NCBI RefSeq assembly: GCF_026020075.1
Contig: NZ_CP102772.1
Span: forward strand, 682,001 to 746,000
Reading direction: 5' to 3'
Source: Bosea sp. NBC_00550
GTDB taxonomy: Bacteria > Pseudomonadota > Alphaproteobacteria > Rhizobiales > Beijerinckiaceae
DNA: 64,000 nt
Shown: positions 11,026-17,744 of the stretch, in pieces
Numbering within the stretch: position 1 is the stretch's first letter
Layout: each line of letters opens with the position of its first letter
Made by a program: the position numbers and the translations under genes
Notes under the pieces: generated by a model
What the model saw: the letters and a program-made list of their open reading frames with translations, nothing else
Databases searched by the model: none
Told to the model about the DNA's origin: nothing

Positions 11026-11247
11026 TCATGCAACGACAGAGTGTCGATATCGCTCGATCGCACGTAGCGTCAGATCGTCCTCATCCTCAGCGACCGCGAC
11101 CAAGCTTGCGACGATGTAAGCCAGCTTGGTTCGCTCTTGCTCGTCAAACGCATCGGGAATGGTCGATCGAATCTCGGACCAGGCTGCATCGAGCGCTGCT
11201 TGCGCGCGGGCCAGGTCGACCGGGTCACTCAACGATGAGAATGGCAT
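11026..11247 (-). CDS. Small hypothetical protein
   Basis: A 73-residue, mostly helical acidic protein (LARAQAALDAAWSEI, then AYIVASLVAVAEDEDDL). An excellent AGGAAGGA ribosome site precedes the ATG. Short proteins of this look are common in Hyphomicrobiales; I know of no function. A hairpin with a T-run on the same strand (11322-11349) lies upstream, so its promoter is probably in the 70 bases between them. Confidence 0.6.
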   Translation of the reverse strand: MPFSSLSDPVDLARAQAALDAAWSEIRSTIPDAFDEQERTKLAYIVASLVAVAEDEDDLTLRAIERYRHSVVA

Positions 11248-11321
11248 GGCTCCTTCCTCCGCCTGGGTGTGCGGCCGAAAATTTAGGCAGTCGCATCACC
11301 GGTGCAAGACTGAAGCGAGAC

Positions 11322-11349
11322 AAAAAAAGCCCGCCGGCAGAAGCCGGCG
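11322..11349 (-). terminator. Hairpin terminator, minus strand
   Basis: A 7-bp stem (CGCCGGC at 11332-11338 with 11343-11349, loop AGAA). On the minus strand it is followed by seven T residues (11328-11322). It is a textbook intrinsic terminator, yet no minus-strand gene lies immediately upstream. Confidence 0.6.
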
Positions 11350-11384
11350 CGGCAGTTCGTTCAAACCGAAGGAGACCATCGGTT

Positions 11385-11409
11385 AACAGCGGCGCGACGC
11401 TGAGGTTCC
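11385..11409 (-). promoter_or_regulatory. Possible EcfG-type promoter, imperfect
   Basis: On the minus strand GGAAC (11409-11405) is followed by 17 bases and GTT (11387-11385). The -10 reads TGTT rather than CGTT. It lies between two minus-strand terminators, so any transcript to the next one would be only about 55 bases. Confidence 0.3.
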
Positions 11410-11424
11410 CGGCAGGAGTGATGT

Positions 11425-11455
11425 AAAAAGCCCGGTCCACCCAAGCGTGACCGGG
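11425..11455 (-). terminator. Second hairpin terminator, minus strand
   Basis: CCCGGTC (11431-11437) pairs with GACCGGG (11449-11455). On the minus strand five T residues follow (11429-11425). Again there is no obvious minus-strand gene before it. Confidence 0.5.
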
Positions 11456-11552
11456 TCTTGAACAACTCAACATGGGACACCTAAATCATCGTGATCCGGG
11501 CGCCAACGGCCGCGCGGACCCAAATCCATGTTGCTTCTAGGAGGATGTGGCT

Positions 11553-11855
11553 ATGGCACTAACGCCTTCGGATGAATTTGAACGCCCCGTCGTCATTCTA
11601 ACCGGTCTCGGAATTCCGACCGCCGTCTCGTCGGCGATGGAGGCCTACATGTTCCTGGCCGATTGGCCGAAAAGCCAGCGAGACCCTGGCCACGCCTTTG
11701 CGGTGAAGGCCTGCCTGGCGGCGGTCCGCGGCGAGATCGAGCCCGAGACTGCGAAAGGTCTCTTTGCCTCGTGGGCTGAGAAGCAAGACATTTTGGCTCC
11801 AGACATCGCGGCGTTTGCCAGCAGCGGACGGAAAGGTTCGCACGGCACCGCCTGA
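11553..11855 (+). CDS. DUF982 domain protein
   Basis: A 100-residue protein with the DUF982 pattern: VVILTGLGIPTAVSSAMEAYMFLADWP, then AVKACLAAVRGEIEPETAKGLF (quoted in parts). This family is frequent in rhizobia and relatives, and its function is unknown. The ATG at 11553 is chosen over a GTG six bases earlier because AGGAGG is 8 bases from the ATG and only 2 from the GTG. It converges with the PRC-barrel gene across a strong shared hairpin. Confidence 0.8.
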   Translation: MALTPSDEFERPVVILTGLGIPTAVSSAMEAYMFLADWPKSQRDPGHAFAVKACLAAVRGEIEPETAKGLFASWAEKQDILAPDIAAFASSGRKGSHGTA

Positions 11856-11864
11856 AGCGAAGAG

Positions 11865-11892
11865 GCCCCGCCAGCCGGAGCTGGCGGGGCCA
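11865..11892. terminator. Bidirectional hairpin between DUF982 and PRC-barrel genes
   Basis: A perfect 12-bp stem (GGCCCCGCCAGC at 11865-11876 with 11881-11892, loop CGGA) halfway between two converging stop codons. The flanks carry only short T-rich tracts, so termination in either direction is inferred from position and stem strength. Confidence 0.65.
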
Positions 11893-11916
11893 ATAAGCGC
11901 GGCTTGGGGATATCAA

Positions 11917-12216
11917 TCAGCGATCGATGTGCTCCGGCATCTCCGTCAACTGATCCTTGGTCCAGTTCGTGACGGCATGAACATTGCCATCTTCGTCGCG
12001 CATGAACTCAAGGTCGCTGATAGCTACGCCCACAGGCTTTGCGCCGATGCCAAGGAAGCCACCCACGTCGATCACGACCTGACTTGTGGGTCCGGCGCCG
12101 TGGACATGGGAAACTGAGCCGATCTTTTCATCGCCTGGTCCGTAGATCGTCGCGCCATCGAGGATATCGCCAGTCAAGTCGGTCTCGGTAAGAGGGATAT
12201 GGTGGGAGTGGTCCAT
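11917..12216 (-). CDS. PRC-barrel domain protein
   Basis: A 99-residue protein matching the PRC-barrel family: GATIYGPGDEKIGSVSHV, followed by VVIDVGGFLGIGAKPVGV and ISDLEFMRDEDG. Stand-alone PRC-barrel proteins of this type are common in alphaproteobacteria and often stress-induced; a molecular role is not established. The ribosome site GAGGAG is well placed. An exact EcfG-type promoter lies about 30 bases upstream of the start. Confidence 0.85.
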   Translation of the reverse strand: MDHSHHIPLTETDLTGDILDGATIYGPGDEKIGSVSHVHGAGPTSQVVIDVGGFLGIGAKPVGVAISDLEFMRDEDGNVHAVTNWTKDQLTEMPEHIDR

Positions 12217-12244
12217 CGTTAGCTCCTCATGCTCGATACCGATA

Positions 12245-12269
12245 AACGAGCTGAGGTCTGAGGCGTTCC
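12245..12269 (-). promoter_or_regulatory. EcfG-type stress promoter for the PRC-barrel gene
   Basis: On the minus strand GGAAC (12269-12265), exactly 16 bases, then CGTT (12248-12245). It is an exact consensus match, 29 bases from the PRC-barrel start codon. Confidence 0.7.
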
Positions 12270-12670
12270 AGGATCAGAACAGATCGTCCTTGAAAGGCTG
12301 TTGGCCAGCGACAAAGCCGCCGCAGACGCGGCTCAGGTGGCGTTGGCGGACATGGCTCACGATGTCTTACCTGATGGTACATCCGTCGATCTGACTGCCG
12401 CTGTAGAGAATTCGGCCGGCGAAGAAATCTATCACGCTCGCTCAAATTCCGCGGCGAAACGGCCGAACAGGCACGATCTAAGACTGCCGATTTCGAAACC
12501 GCGGCGGATGATGCGGCTGAAGCAGTGGCCAGGGCCCTTGATGCGAAGCCGGACGCGCGAAGCTGAAGGAGGATGGCGAAAAGGAGTGGGGGCGTTGGAG
12601 CGCCATTGGCAGGATGCGTGAGGTGCTCTTCCCAGATTGGATTCTGAGCGCCCGTGAGTCAGCGACTTGA
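12262..12670 (+). pseudogene. Decayed gene, DUF6894-like at its start
   Basis: One frame encodes ALADMAHDVLPDGTSVDL and then VENSAGEEIYHAR, which looks like the C-terminal half of the small DUF6894 family. At that point a one-base loss seems to shift the frame: the next frame reads LKFRGETAEQARS and stays coding-like. A third frame later reads EWGRWSAIGRMREVLFPDW to a stop at 12670. No start or ribosome site is found. I read this as one or two degraded genes. The family match is weak. Confidence 0.35.
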
Positions 12671-12932
12671 GGCGTGCCGGTTTTGCTGACCATACTACCA
12701 TCATGAATAGCAGTGCGAGTGCGGCTTAGCTGAAGGAGGCGGTGGGCACGACGTGGTAGGTTGGACTGAGCACGGTTCCTCCGCCTTCCGGCCAGGAGAC
12801 CGACTCCTCCTAATGGAGCGCGTCACCCTTCGCCCGTTGCTGCCGCATCCGCAACTCATCGCTCCTGTCGCAGAATTCGAGCGGCCGTCTCCGGTGGCGC
12901 GGAGTCCTTCGGCGCGGCTGTTTTCGATCGTG
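12671..12932. other. Rest of a 716-base gene-free stretch
   Basis: From 12217 to 12932 no intact gene is supported. The first part holds the EcfG promoter and the decayed reading frames described separately. In 12671-12932 I see nothing beyond the downstream flank of the VOC gene. Confidence 0.5.
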
Positions 12933-13307
12933 CTATGCCGTCGGCTGCGAGCGCGCGGTAAGCTTGTTTCCGTCCGGATCGCGAAGGTAAGCGACGAAGG
13001 CTCCGTTCGGGCGCTCGCTGGGTGGGCTCTCGATCGCACTCCCACCATGCGTAGTCCCGGCCTTGTGCCACGCGAGAACGTGGTCCCGGCCGGACGCGGA
13101 GATTCCGATCGTTCCGCCGTTGGCCGAAGTAGCCGGATTGCCGTCGATGGGCTTCGTGATCATCAGCCGCCCGCCGTCGTGGGCGTAGATTAGCCTGCCT
13201 CGGGCATCTACCGCGCCAGGCTTGCCGCCTAACGCGACGAATGTGGCGTCATAGAAGTCTTTTGACCGCTCCAGATCGTTGCTGCCGATCATGACGTGGG
13301 TGAACAT
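12933..13307 (-). CDS. VOC (glyoxalase/bleomycin resistance) family protein
   Basis: A 124-residue VOC-fold protein beginning MFTHVMIGSNDLERSKDFYDA, the typical first beta-alpha unit with its metal-ligand His. It ends with AYLRDPDGNKL, which carries the usual closing motif. The ATG is preceded by GGAGATC. Such proteins include lyases, isomerases and dioxygenases acting through a bound metal; the substrate cannot be told here. It is divergent from the cupin gene 61 bases away. Confidence 0.85.
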   Translation of the reverse strand: MFTHVMIGSNDLERSKDFYDATFVALGGKPGAVDARGRLIYAHDGGRLMITKPIDGNPATSANGGTIGISASGRDHVLAWHKAGTTHGGSAIESPPSERPNGAFVAYLRDPDGNKLTARSQPTA

Positions 13308-13368
13308 GCTTTGATCTCCGATAAGGCCCCGCGCCCTAGTGCGGGCGAGCGGCTGAAGGGAGGAACGC

Positions 13369-13746
13369 ATGCGCGTGATTGAACCGCTATCTGAGCTCGA
13401 AAAATGGCGAGAGGGCGTACTGACCTCAATGCGGGTCTCAGCGGTTGTGGGATCGCATCAGCTCTGCATCTTCGAGCAGTTTTGCCAACCTGGCCTGGGC
13501 GCGCCTATGCACTCGCACACCGTCGAAGAAATCCTCGAGGTCATTGAGGGGCAGGCCGAGATACGCATCGAGGACGAGGTGATGTCCGTGCTCCGCAACC
13601 AGTCGGTCATCGTGCCCGCCGGCAGCCGTCACGGGTTCACGAATACCGGCAGCGGCATCCTGAAGGTTCGCGCCACTCTCGCCTCGCCGGTTTTCGAGGC
13701 GAGTTACGACGACAGCGGAGAGCTGAAACGGCGGTACAGCCCGTAG
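13369..13746 (+). CDS. Cupin domain protein
   Basis: A 125-residue single cupin. The first cupin motif is seen as PMHSHTVEEILEVIEGQAE and the second as VIVPAGSRHGFTNTGSG, with His and Glu metal ligands in place. A strong GGGAGG site precedes the ATG. Small stand-alone cupins may be isomerases, dioxygenases or sensors; no specific role is indicated by the neighbours. Confidence 0.85.
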   Translation: MRVIEPLSELEKWREGVLTSMRVSAVVGSHQLCIFEQFCQPGLGAPMHSHTVEEILEVIEGQAEIRIEDEVMSVLRNQSVIVPAGSRHGFTNTGSGILKVRATLASPVFEASYDDSGELKRRYSP

Positions 13747-13889
13747 GAGCTTCTGGGCGCTCTCTGCCGGTCCAGCTGGGCTCATGTGTCATGCAAAGCG
13801 GGATGCCGAGCAATGCGCGCACGAGCTTGCTCGGAACATGCTCATAGCGGAACTCTGCAGAGATGAATTTCCTGTACTGAGAATTCGGC

Positions 13890-15068
13890 ATGTCTCTGGC
13901 TAATGGCCGGCCGCTGCTCGCGATGCCCGGTCCTACAAACATTCCCGATCGCGTGCTTCCGGCGATGATGCGACCAGCGGAGGAACTAAGTTCCGACAGC
14001 ATCGTGACCCTAACTGAAACGGTTCTCGTCGATCTCAAACGCGTCTTCCGGACTGACGGCGAAACCTTCGTCTACGCCGCCAACGGGCATGGCGGCTGGG
14101 AGGCAGCCTTCACCAATGTCCTTTCGCGTGGCGACAAGGTGCTGGTGCTTGAAAGTGGACGCTTCGCCATCGGCTGGGGCGAGATGGCGCGCTTCATGGG
14201 CGTTGATGTCGAGATGCTTCCTGGGAGCTGGCGTCGGGCTGTTGATCCCGTCGCAGTCGAGGCTCGGCTGCGCGCCGATACGCAGCACACGATCAAGGCT
14301 GTGATGGTCGTTCAGATCGATACCGCCGCCGGCATCGTCAATGACATCCCCGCGATCCGAAGGGCCATCGACGCCGCGGGCCATCCTGCCCTCTTCATGG
14401 TCGATGCCATCGCATCGCTGGCCTGCATGGAATTCGAGATGGATGCCTGGCGCATCGATGTCGCTGTCTCCGCCTCACAGAAGGGACTGATGTCATCGCC
14501 AGGCCTGGCTTTCGTTGCGGCCAACGACAAAGCCCTTGTCGCTCACAAGCGCGCCGACCTGCGCACCGGCTATTGGGACTGGAGCGGTCGGATGAACGTG
14601 CTCGCCTACATGAAACATTGCGGGACCGCGCCGGAGCACCTGCTCTTTGGACAGCGTGCCGCGCTCGACATGATCTTCGAGGAGGGGCTGGAGGCAATCT
14701 GGCGCCGCCACACCGCCCTTGCCAAGGCGACACATGCTGCCGTCGATCTCTGGACGAGTGGTCAGGCTCTGGCTTTCGGAGTCACGGAGGCAACCGAGCG
14801 AGCGCCGTCCGTGACGGCGGTCCTGACGCCTAGCGTAGACGTAGGGGTCATCACCGCCTTCGCACGCGATATCTGTGGCGTGACGCTTGGCCTGGGCATA
14901 GGAGACTATCACAACAAGGCCTTCCGTATCGCCCACATGGGCCATTTCAACGCTGCAGCCTTGCTGGGCGCGCTCGGAGCAGTTGAGATGGCGCTTCAGG
15001 CGAGAGAAATCCCGCACGGCTCTGGCGGTGTCGCGGCAGCAATCGCCAGCTTAGCCGCCGCAGCGTGA
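13890..15068 (+). CDS. Class V aminotransferase (serine/alanine-glyoxylate type)
   Basis: A 392-residue PLP enzyme of the alanine-glyoxylate / serine-glyoxylate aminotransferase group. The start MPGPTNIPDRVL, the FVYAANGHGGWEAAFTN segment and the PLP-lysine region VSASQKGLMSSPGLAF (Lys near residue 198) are typical. These enzymes move an amino group from serine, alanine or aspartate to glyoxylate or a related keto acid. No serine-cycle or glycine-cleavage genes lie nearby, so the true donor and acceptor are open. It appears to be transcribed alone. Confidence 0.88.
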   Translation: MSLANGRPLLAMPGPTNIPDRVLPAMMRPAEELSSDSIVTLTETVLVDLKRVFRTDGETFVYAANGHGGWEAAFTNVLSRGDKVLVLESGRFAIGWGEMARFMGVDVEMLPGSWRRAVDPVAVEARLRADTQHTIKAVMVVQIDTAAGIVNDIPAIRRAIDAAGHPALFMVDAIASLACMEFEMDAWRIDVAVSASQKGLMSSPGLAFVAANDKALVAHKRADLRTGYWDWSGRMNVLAYMKHCGTAPEHLLFGQRAALDMIFEEGLEAIWRRHTALAKATHAAVDLWTSGQALAFGVTEATERAPSVTAVLTPSVDVGVITAFARDICGVTLGLGIGDYHNKAFRIAHMGHFNAAALLGALGAVEMALQAREIPHGSGGVAAAIASLAAAA

Positions 15069-15089
15069 AAGAGGCTGCGATTCTATCGC

Positions 15090-15251
15090 GTGGCAGCCTT
15101 GAACAGACAGGATGTCCCTACAGGCGGCCGATTCACTGAAGCAACTCCTGTCCTCGCCGGCCCCGGCGCTGGGTCCAAACTCAGGGACGCGGCCAAGCAT
15201 GGCGTCGAGGTGATCGATGAAGGCGGCTGGTTCGATCTGATAGGCGGTTGA
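15090..15251 (+). pseudogene. Fragment of NAD-dependent DNA ligase (BRCT end)
   Basis: A 53-codon open stretch ends in AGPGAGSKLRDAAKHGVEV followed by IDEGGWFDLIGG. This closely resembles the final BRCT segment of bacterial LigA. The part before it does not look like BRCT in this frame, while a neighbouring frame shows GSLEQTG, reminiscent of the domain's TGSLE start, so frameshifts are likely. The rest of the ligase is absent. I read it as a relic of a partial ligA copy, not a working gene. Confidence 0.5.
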
Positions 15252-15268
15252 GGCCGTAAAAGGGCTGT

Positions 15269-15323
15269 GCCGACAAACTATGGGCGCAAATGCCGACATA
15301 CTACCCTCTCCAGCCGACAAACT
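15269..15323 (+). repeat. Three direct repeats of GCCGACA[AT]ACT
   Basis: Copies at 15269-15279, 15292-15302 and 15313-15323, spaced 23 and 21 bases. Two are identical and the middle one differs at one base. Spacing of about two helical turns would suit regulator sites. Repeated short units are also seen at the ends of IS21-type elements, so an insertion-sequence relic is another reading. Confidence 0.5.
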
Positions 15324-15397
15324 TTGCGTATCGCACACAGGGACGAGTCGGAGTTCGGAAGACTCGACTCGCCTTCCGGCGCGGTGCGTTTTATAAA

Positions 15398-15412
15398 GAA
15401 CAAAGAGAGAAC
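15398..15412 (+). promoter_or_regulatory. LexA (SOS) box upstream of imuA
   Basis: GAAC (15398-15401), seven bases, GAAC (15409-15412): the alphaproteobacterial LexA operator GTTC-N7-GTTC read on the other strand. It lies 16 bases before the imuA start, where repressor would block the operon until DNA damage. Confidence 0.75.
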
Positions 15413-15427
15413 AATTTTCGAGTTTCC

Positions 15428-16294
15428 ATGCCAGCAGCGACCGCCCAGACCCTGTCCGATCTGCGCCGCAGCCTCGCGGAGGCGGCTTTGCGGGCTGGCC
15501 CTGTCGCGGGTGCGCGGATCGGCCTTGGCGTGACTTCGCTCGACGAAGCCCTGAGCGGCGGGCTCGCGCGAGCGGCGCTGCATGAGGTCTATGCCGCCGA
15601 GGTCGCCGATCTCGCGGCCGCGACGGGTTTCGCGCTCGGGATCGCCCTGCGGGCTGGGCACGGAGAGGGCGAGGTGCCAGAGCGCCCGATCCTGTGGGCG
15701 CGGCAGGATTTCGTCGATGCCGAAGCCGGCCGATTGCATGCGCCGGGGCTGAACGAGCTTGGCCTCGATCCCTCGCGCCTCCTGCTGGTGCGGGCGCGCG
15801 ACGGCGAGGGCGTCTTGCGGGCGGGCGCCGAGGCGGCGCGCTGCTCTGCGCTAGGCGCCGTGCTGATCGAGCCCTGGGGTGAACCGCGCCCTTTCGACCT
15901 GACGGCGAGCCGGCGCCTCGCTTTGGCTGCCGAAGGCGCGGGCGTGCCGGTTCTGCTGCTGCGGGTGGCGGCTGCGGAGGCGCCGAGCGCGGCCCGCACG
16001 CGCTGGCAGGTGCGTGCACTGGCCTCGCGGGCGCTGGAGGCCAATGCCCCCGGCGCTCCGGCTTTCGCCGTGAGATTGCTGCGCCAGCGCGGCGGCGCGG
16101 CGGAGCGCGAGTGGCGTGTGGAGTGGGACCGTGACCGACGATCTTTCGAGGAACGCAGCGTTTTCGACCGTTCCGACAGACTGGCTCCCCGGACAGACCA
16201 TGCCGCGCCGCTATCTCGCCCTCTGGTTCCCCTATCTGGCGACCGACAGGTTGCGGCGGACGGGCACGATTCCGGCCTTCGGCGCGCCGGCTGA
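15428..16294 (+). CDS. imuA: ImuA, SOS mutasome protein
   Basis: A 288-residue RecA/SulA-like protein. It starts MPAATAQTLSDLRRSL, and LGVTSLDEALSGGLARAALHEVY is the recognisable N-terminal segment, standing where a P-loop would lie in RecA. It is the first gene of imuA-imuB-dnaE2, whose products carry out damage-induced mutagenic translesion synthesis; ImuA binds the other subunits and RecA in studied species. An upstream in-frame ATG at 15290 would place the LexA box inside the gene, so the start at 15428 is preferred. Its end overlaps imuB by 95 bases in another frame. Confidence 0.88.
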   Translation: MPAATAQTLSDLRRSLAEAALRAGPVAGARIGLGVTSLDEALSGGLARAALHEVYAAEVADLAAATGFALGIALRAGHGEGEVPERPILWARQDFVDAEAGRLHAPGLNELGLDPSRLLLVRARDGEGVLRAGAEAARCSALGAVLIEPWGEPRPFDLTASRRLALAAEGAGVPVLLLRVAAAEAPSAARTRWQVRALASRALEANAPGAPAFAVRLLRQRGGAAEREWRVEWDRDRRSFEERSVFDRSDRLAPRTDHAAPLSRPLVPLSGDRQVAADGHDSGLRRAG

Positions 16295-17744
16295 GAAGCC
16301 CCATGTCCTGGTCGAGACGCAGAACAATGCGCTGCGCATCGTCGATTGCGACAGGCGCGCCGTCAGGCTCGGCCTGACGCGCGGGCTGACCCTGGCCGAT
16401 GCCCGCGCCCGGATGCCCGATCTGGTCGCGTTGGAGGCGCAGCCGCAGGCGGATCGCCACTTTCTGGAGGAGGTCGCGAATGTCTGCGACCGCTTCACGC
16501 CGCTGGTCGCGCTCGACGCCCGCGACGGCCTCCTGCTCGACATCACCGGCTGCGCCCATCTCTTCGGCGGCGAGGAAGGGCTCGTTGCCCGTGTCGACCA
16601 CGTCATGCGCCGGATCGGTCTTGGGCTGAAGACCGCCATCGCCGGCACGCCCGATGCCGCCCGCTCCTATGCCCGTTTTGGGCAGGGCGGCATCATCGCT
16701 CCGGGGCGGGAGGAAGTGACGCTGCGCCCGCTCCCGGTCAACGCGCTCGATATCGAGGTGGAGACCGTGATCGCGCTGTCGCGGGCCGGCCTCAAGACGT
16801 TGGCAGATCTCGCCGAACGCCCGTCCGAGACGCTTTCGGCCCGCTTCGGCGAGGCGCTGGCGACTAAGCTGAGGCGCACGCTCGGCCGAGAGGATCGCCG
16901 CATCACCCCCTTGCGTCCGCCGCCCGATTGCGTGGTCGAGCGCCAATTCGCCGAGCCTTTCGCCGATACCGCGAGCCTTGAGGCGGTCGTCGTCCGGCTG
17001 ATCGGGGAGGCGGCGCGGGTCCTGGAGGCGCGCGGCGAAGGCGGGCGCGTCTTCGAGATCGGCTTTTTCCGCAGCGACGGGGCCGTCCGCCGCCTCGCCA
17101 TCGAGACCGGCCGGCCCTCGCGCGATGCGAAGGCTTTGCTCAGGCTCTATCGCGAGCGCATCGAGGCGCTGGCCGATCCGCTCGATCCTGGCTTCGGCTT
17201 CGACGCGGTCAAGCTCGCGGTGCCGATCTGCGAGCCGCTGACGGATCAGCAGCACAGTCTCGACGGCCGCGCCGTCGAGGAGGAGGCAGTGGCCGATCTG
17301 GTCGACCGGCTCGTCACCCGCTTCGGCCGCGACCGCGTACTGCGCTTCGCGGCGCAGGATACGCATCATCCCGTCCGTGCCGCAAAGGCGCTCTCAGCCG
17401 CCGCGCCACTGCCGGAGGCGGCATGGCCCGAGCCTGAGCCGCAGGAGCCGCCGGCCCGCCCGCTCCAGCTCTTCGAGCCGCCCCAGCCGGTCGAGGCCAT
17501 CGCCGAGGTGCCGGATGGCCCCCCGATCCGTTTTCGCTGGCGCCGCCTCATCCATGACGTCGCCCGCGCCGAGGGGCCGGAGCGCATCGCGCCGGAATGG
17601 TGGCGCGACGGCAGTGACGAGCCGATGCGCGACTATTATCGCGTCGAGGATGCGCAGGGGCGCCGCTTCTGGCTGTTCCGGATCGGTTTCTACGAGGCCG
17701 AAAGCGCCCCGCCGCGCTGGTTCCTCCACGGGCTCTTCGCATGA
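16200..17744 (+). CDS. imuB: ImuB, catalytically inactive Y-family polymerase
   Basis: A 514-residue Y-family DNA polymerase relative. Its N-terminus reads LALWFPYLATDRL where active Y-family enzymes have an acidic metal-binding motif, so the catalytic carboxylates are missing, as is usual for ImuB. The helix-hairpin-helix thumb (LSRAGLKTLADLAERPSE) and little-finger domain follow. In studied bacteria ImuB is the hub that ties DnaE2 to the beta clamp. The ATG at 16200 is chosen by family start. It ends with RWFLHGLFA and overlaps dnaE2 by 4 bases (ATGA). Confidence 0.9.
   Translation: MPRRYLALWFPYLATDRLRRTGTIPAFGAPAEKPHVLVETQNNALRIVDCDRRAVRLGLTRGLTLADARARMPDLVALEAQPQADRHFLEEVANVCDRFTPLVALDARDGLLLDITGCAHLFGGEEGLVARVDHVMRRIGLGLKTAIAGTPDAARSYARFGQGGIIAPGREEVTLRPLPVNALDIEVETVIALSRAGLKTLADLAERPSETLSARFGEALATKLRRTLGREDRRITPLRPPPDCVVERQFAEPFADTASLEAVVVRLIGEAARVLEARGEGGRVFEIGFFRSDGAVRRLAIETGRPSRDAKALLRLYRERIEALADPLDPGFGFDAVKLAVPICEPLTDQQHSLDGRAVEEEAVADLVDRLVTRFGRDRVLRFAAQDTHHPVRAAKALSAAAPLPEAAWPEPEPQEPPARPLQLFEPPQPVEAIAEVPDGPPIRFRWRRLIHDVARAEGPERIAPEWWRDGSDEPMRDYYRVEDAQGRRFWLFRIGFYEAESAPPRWFLHGLFA

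Noticed and set aside
15051..17369. Very long minus-strand frame opposite imuA-imuB
   Set aside because: It is the codon-bias shadow of the real genes. Its Arg/Ala-rich product has no domain.
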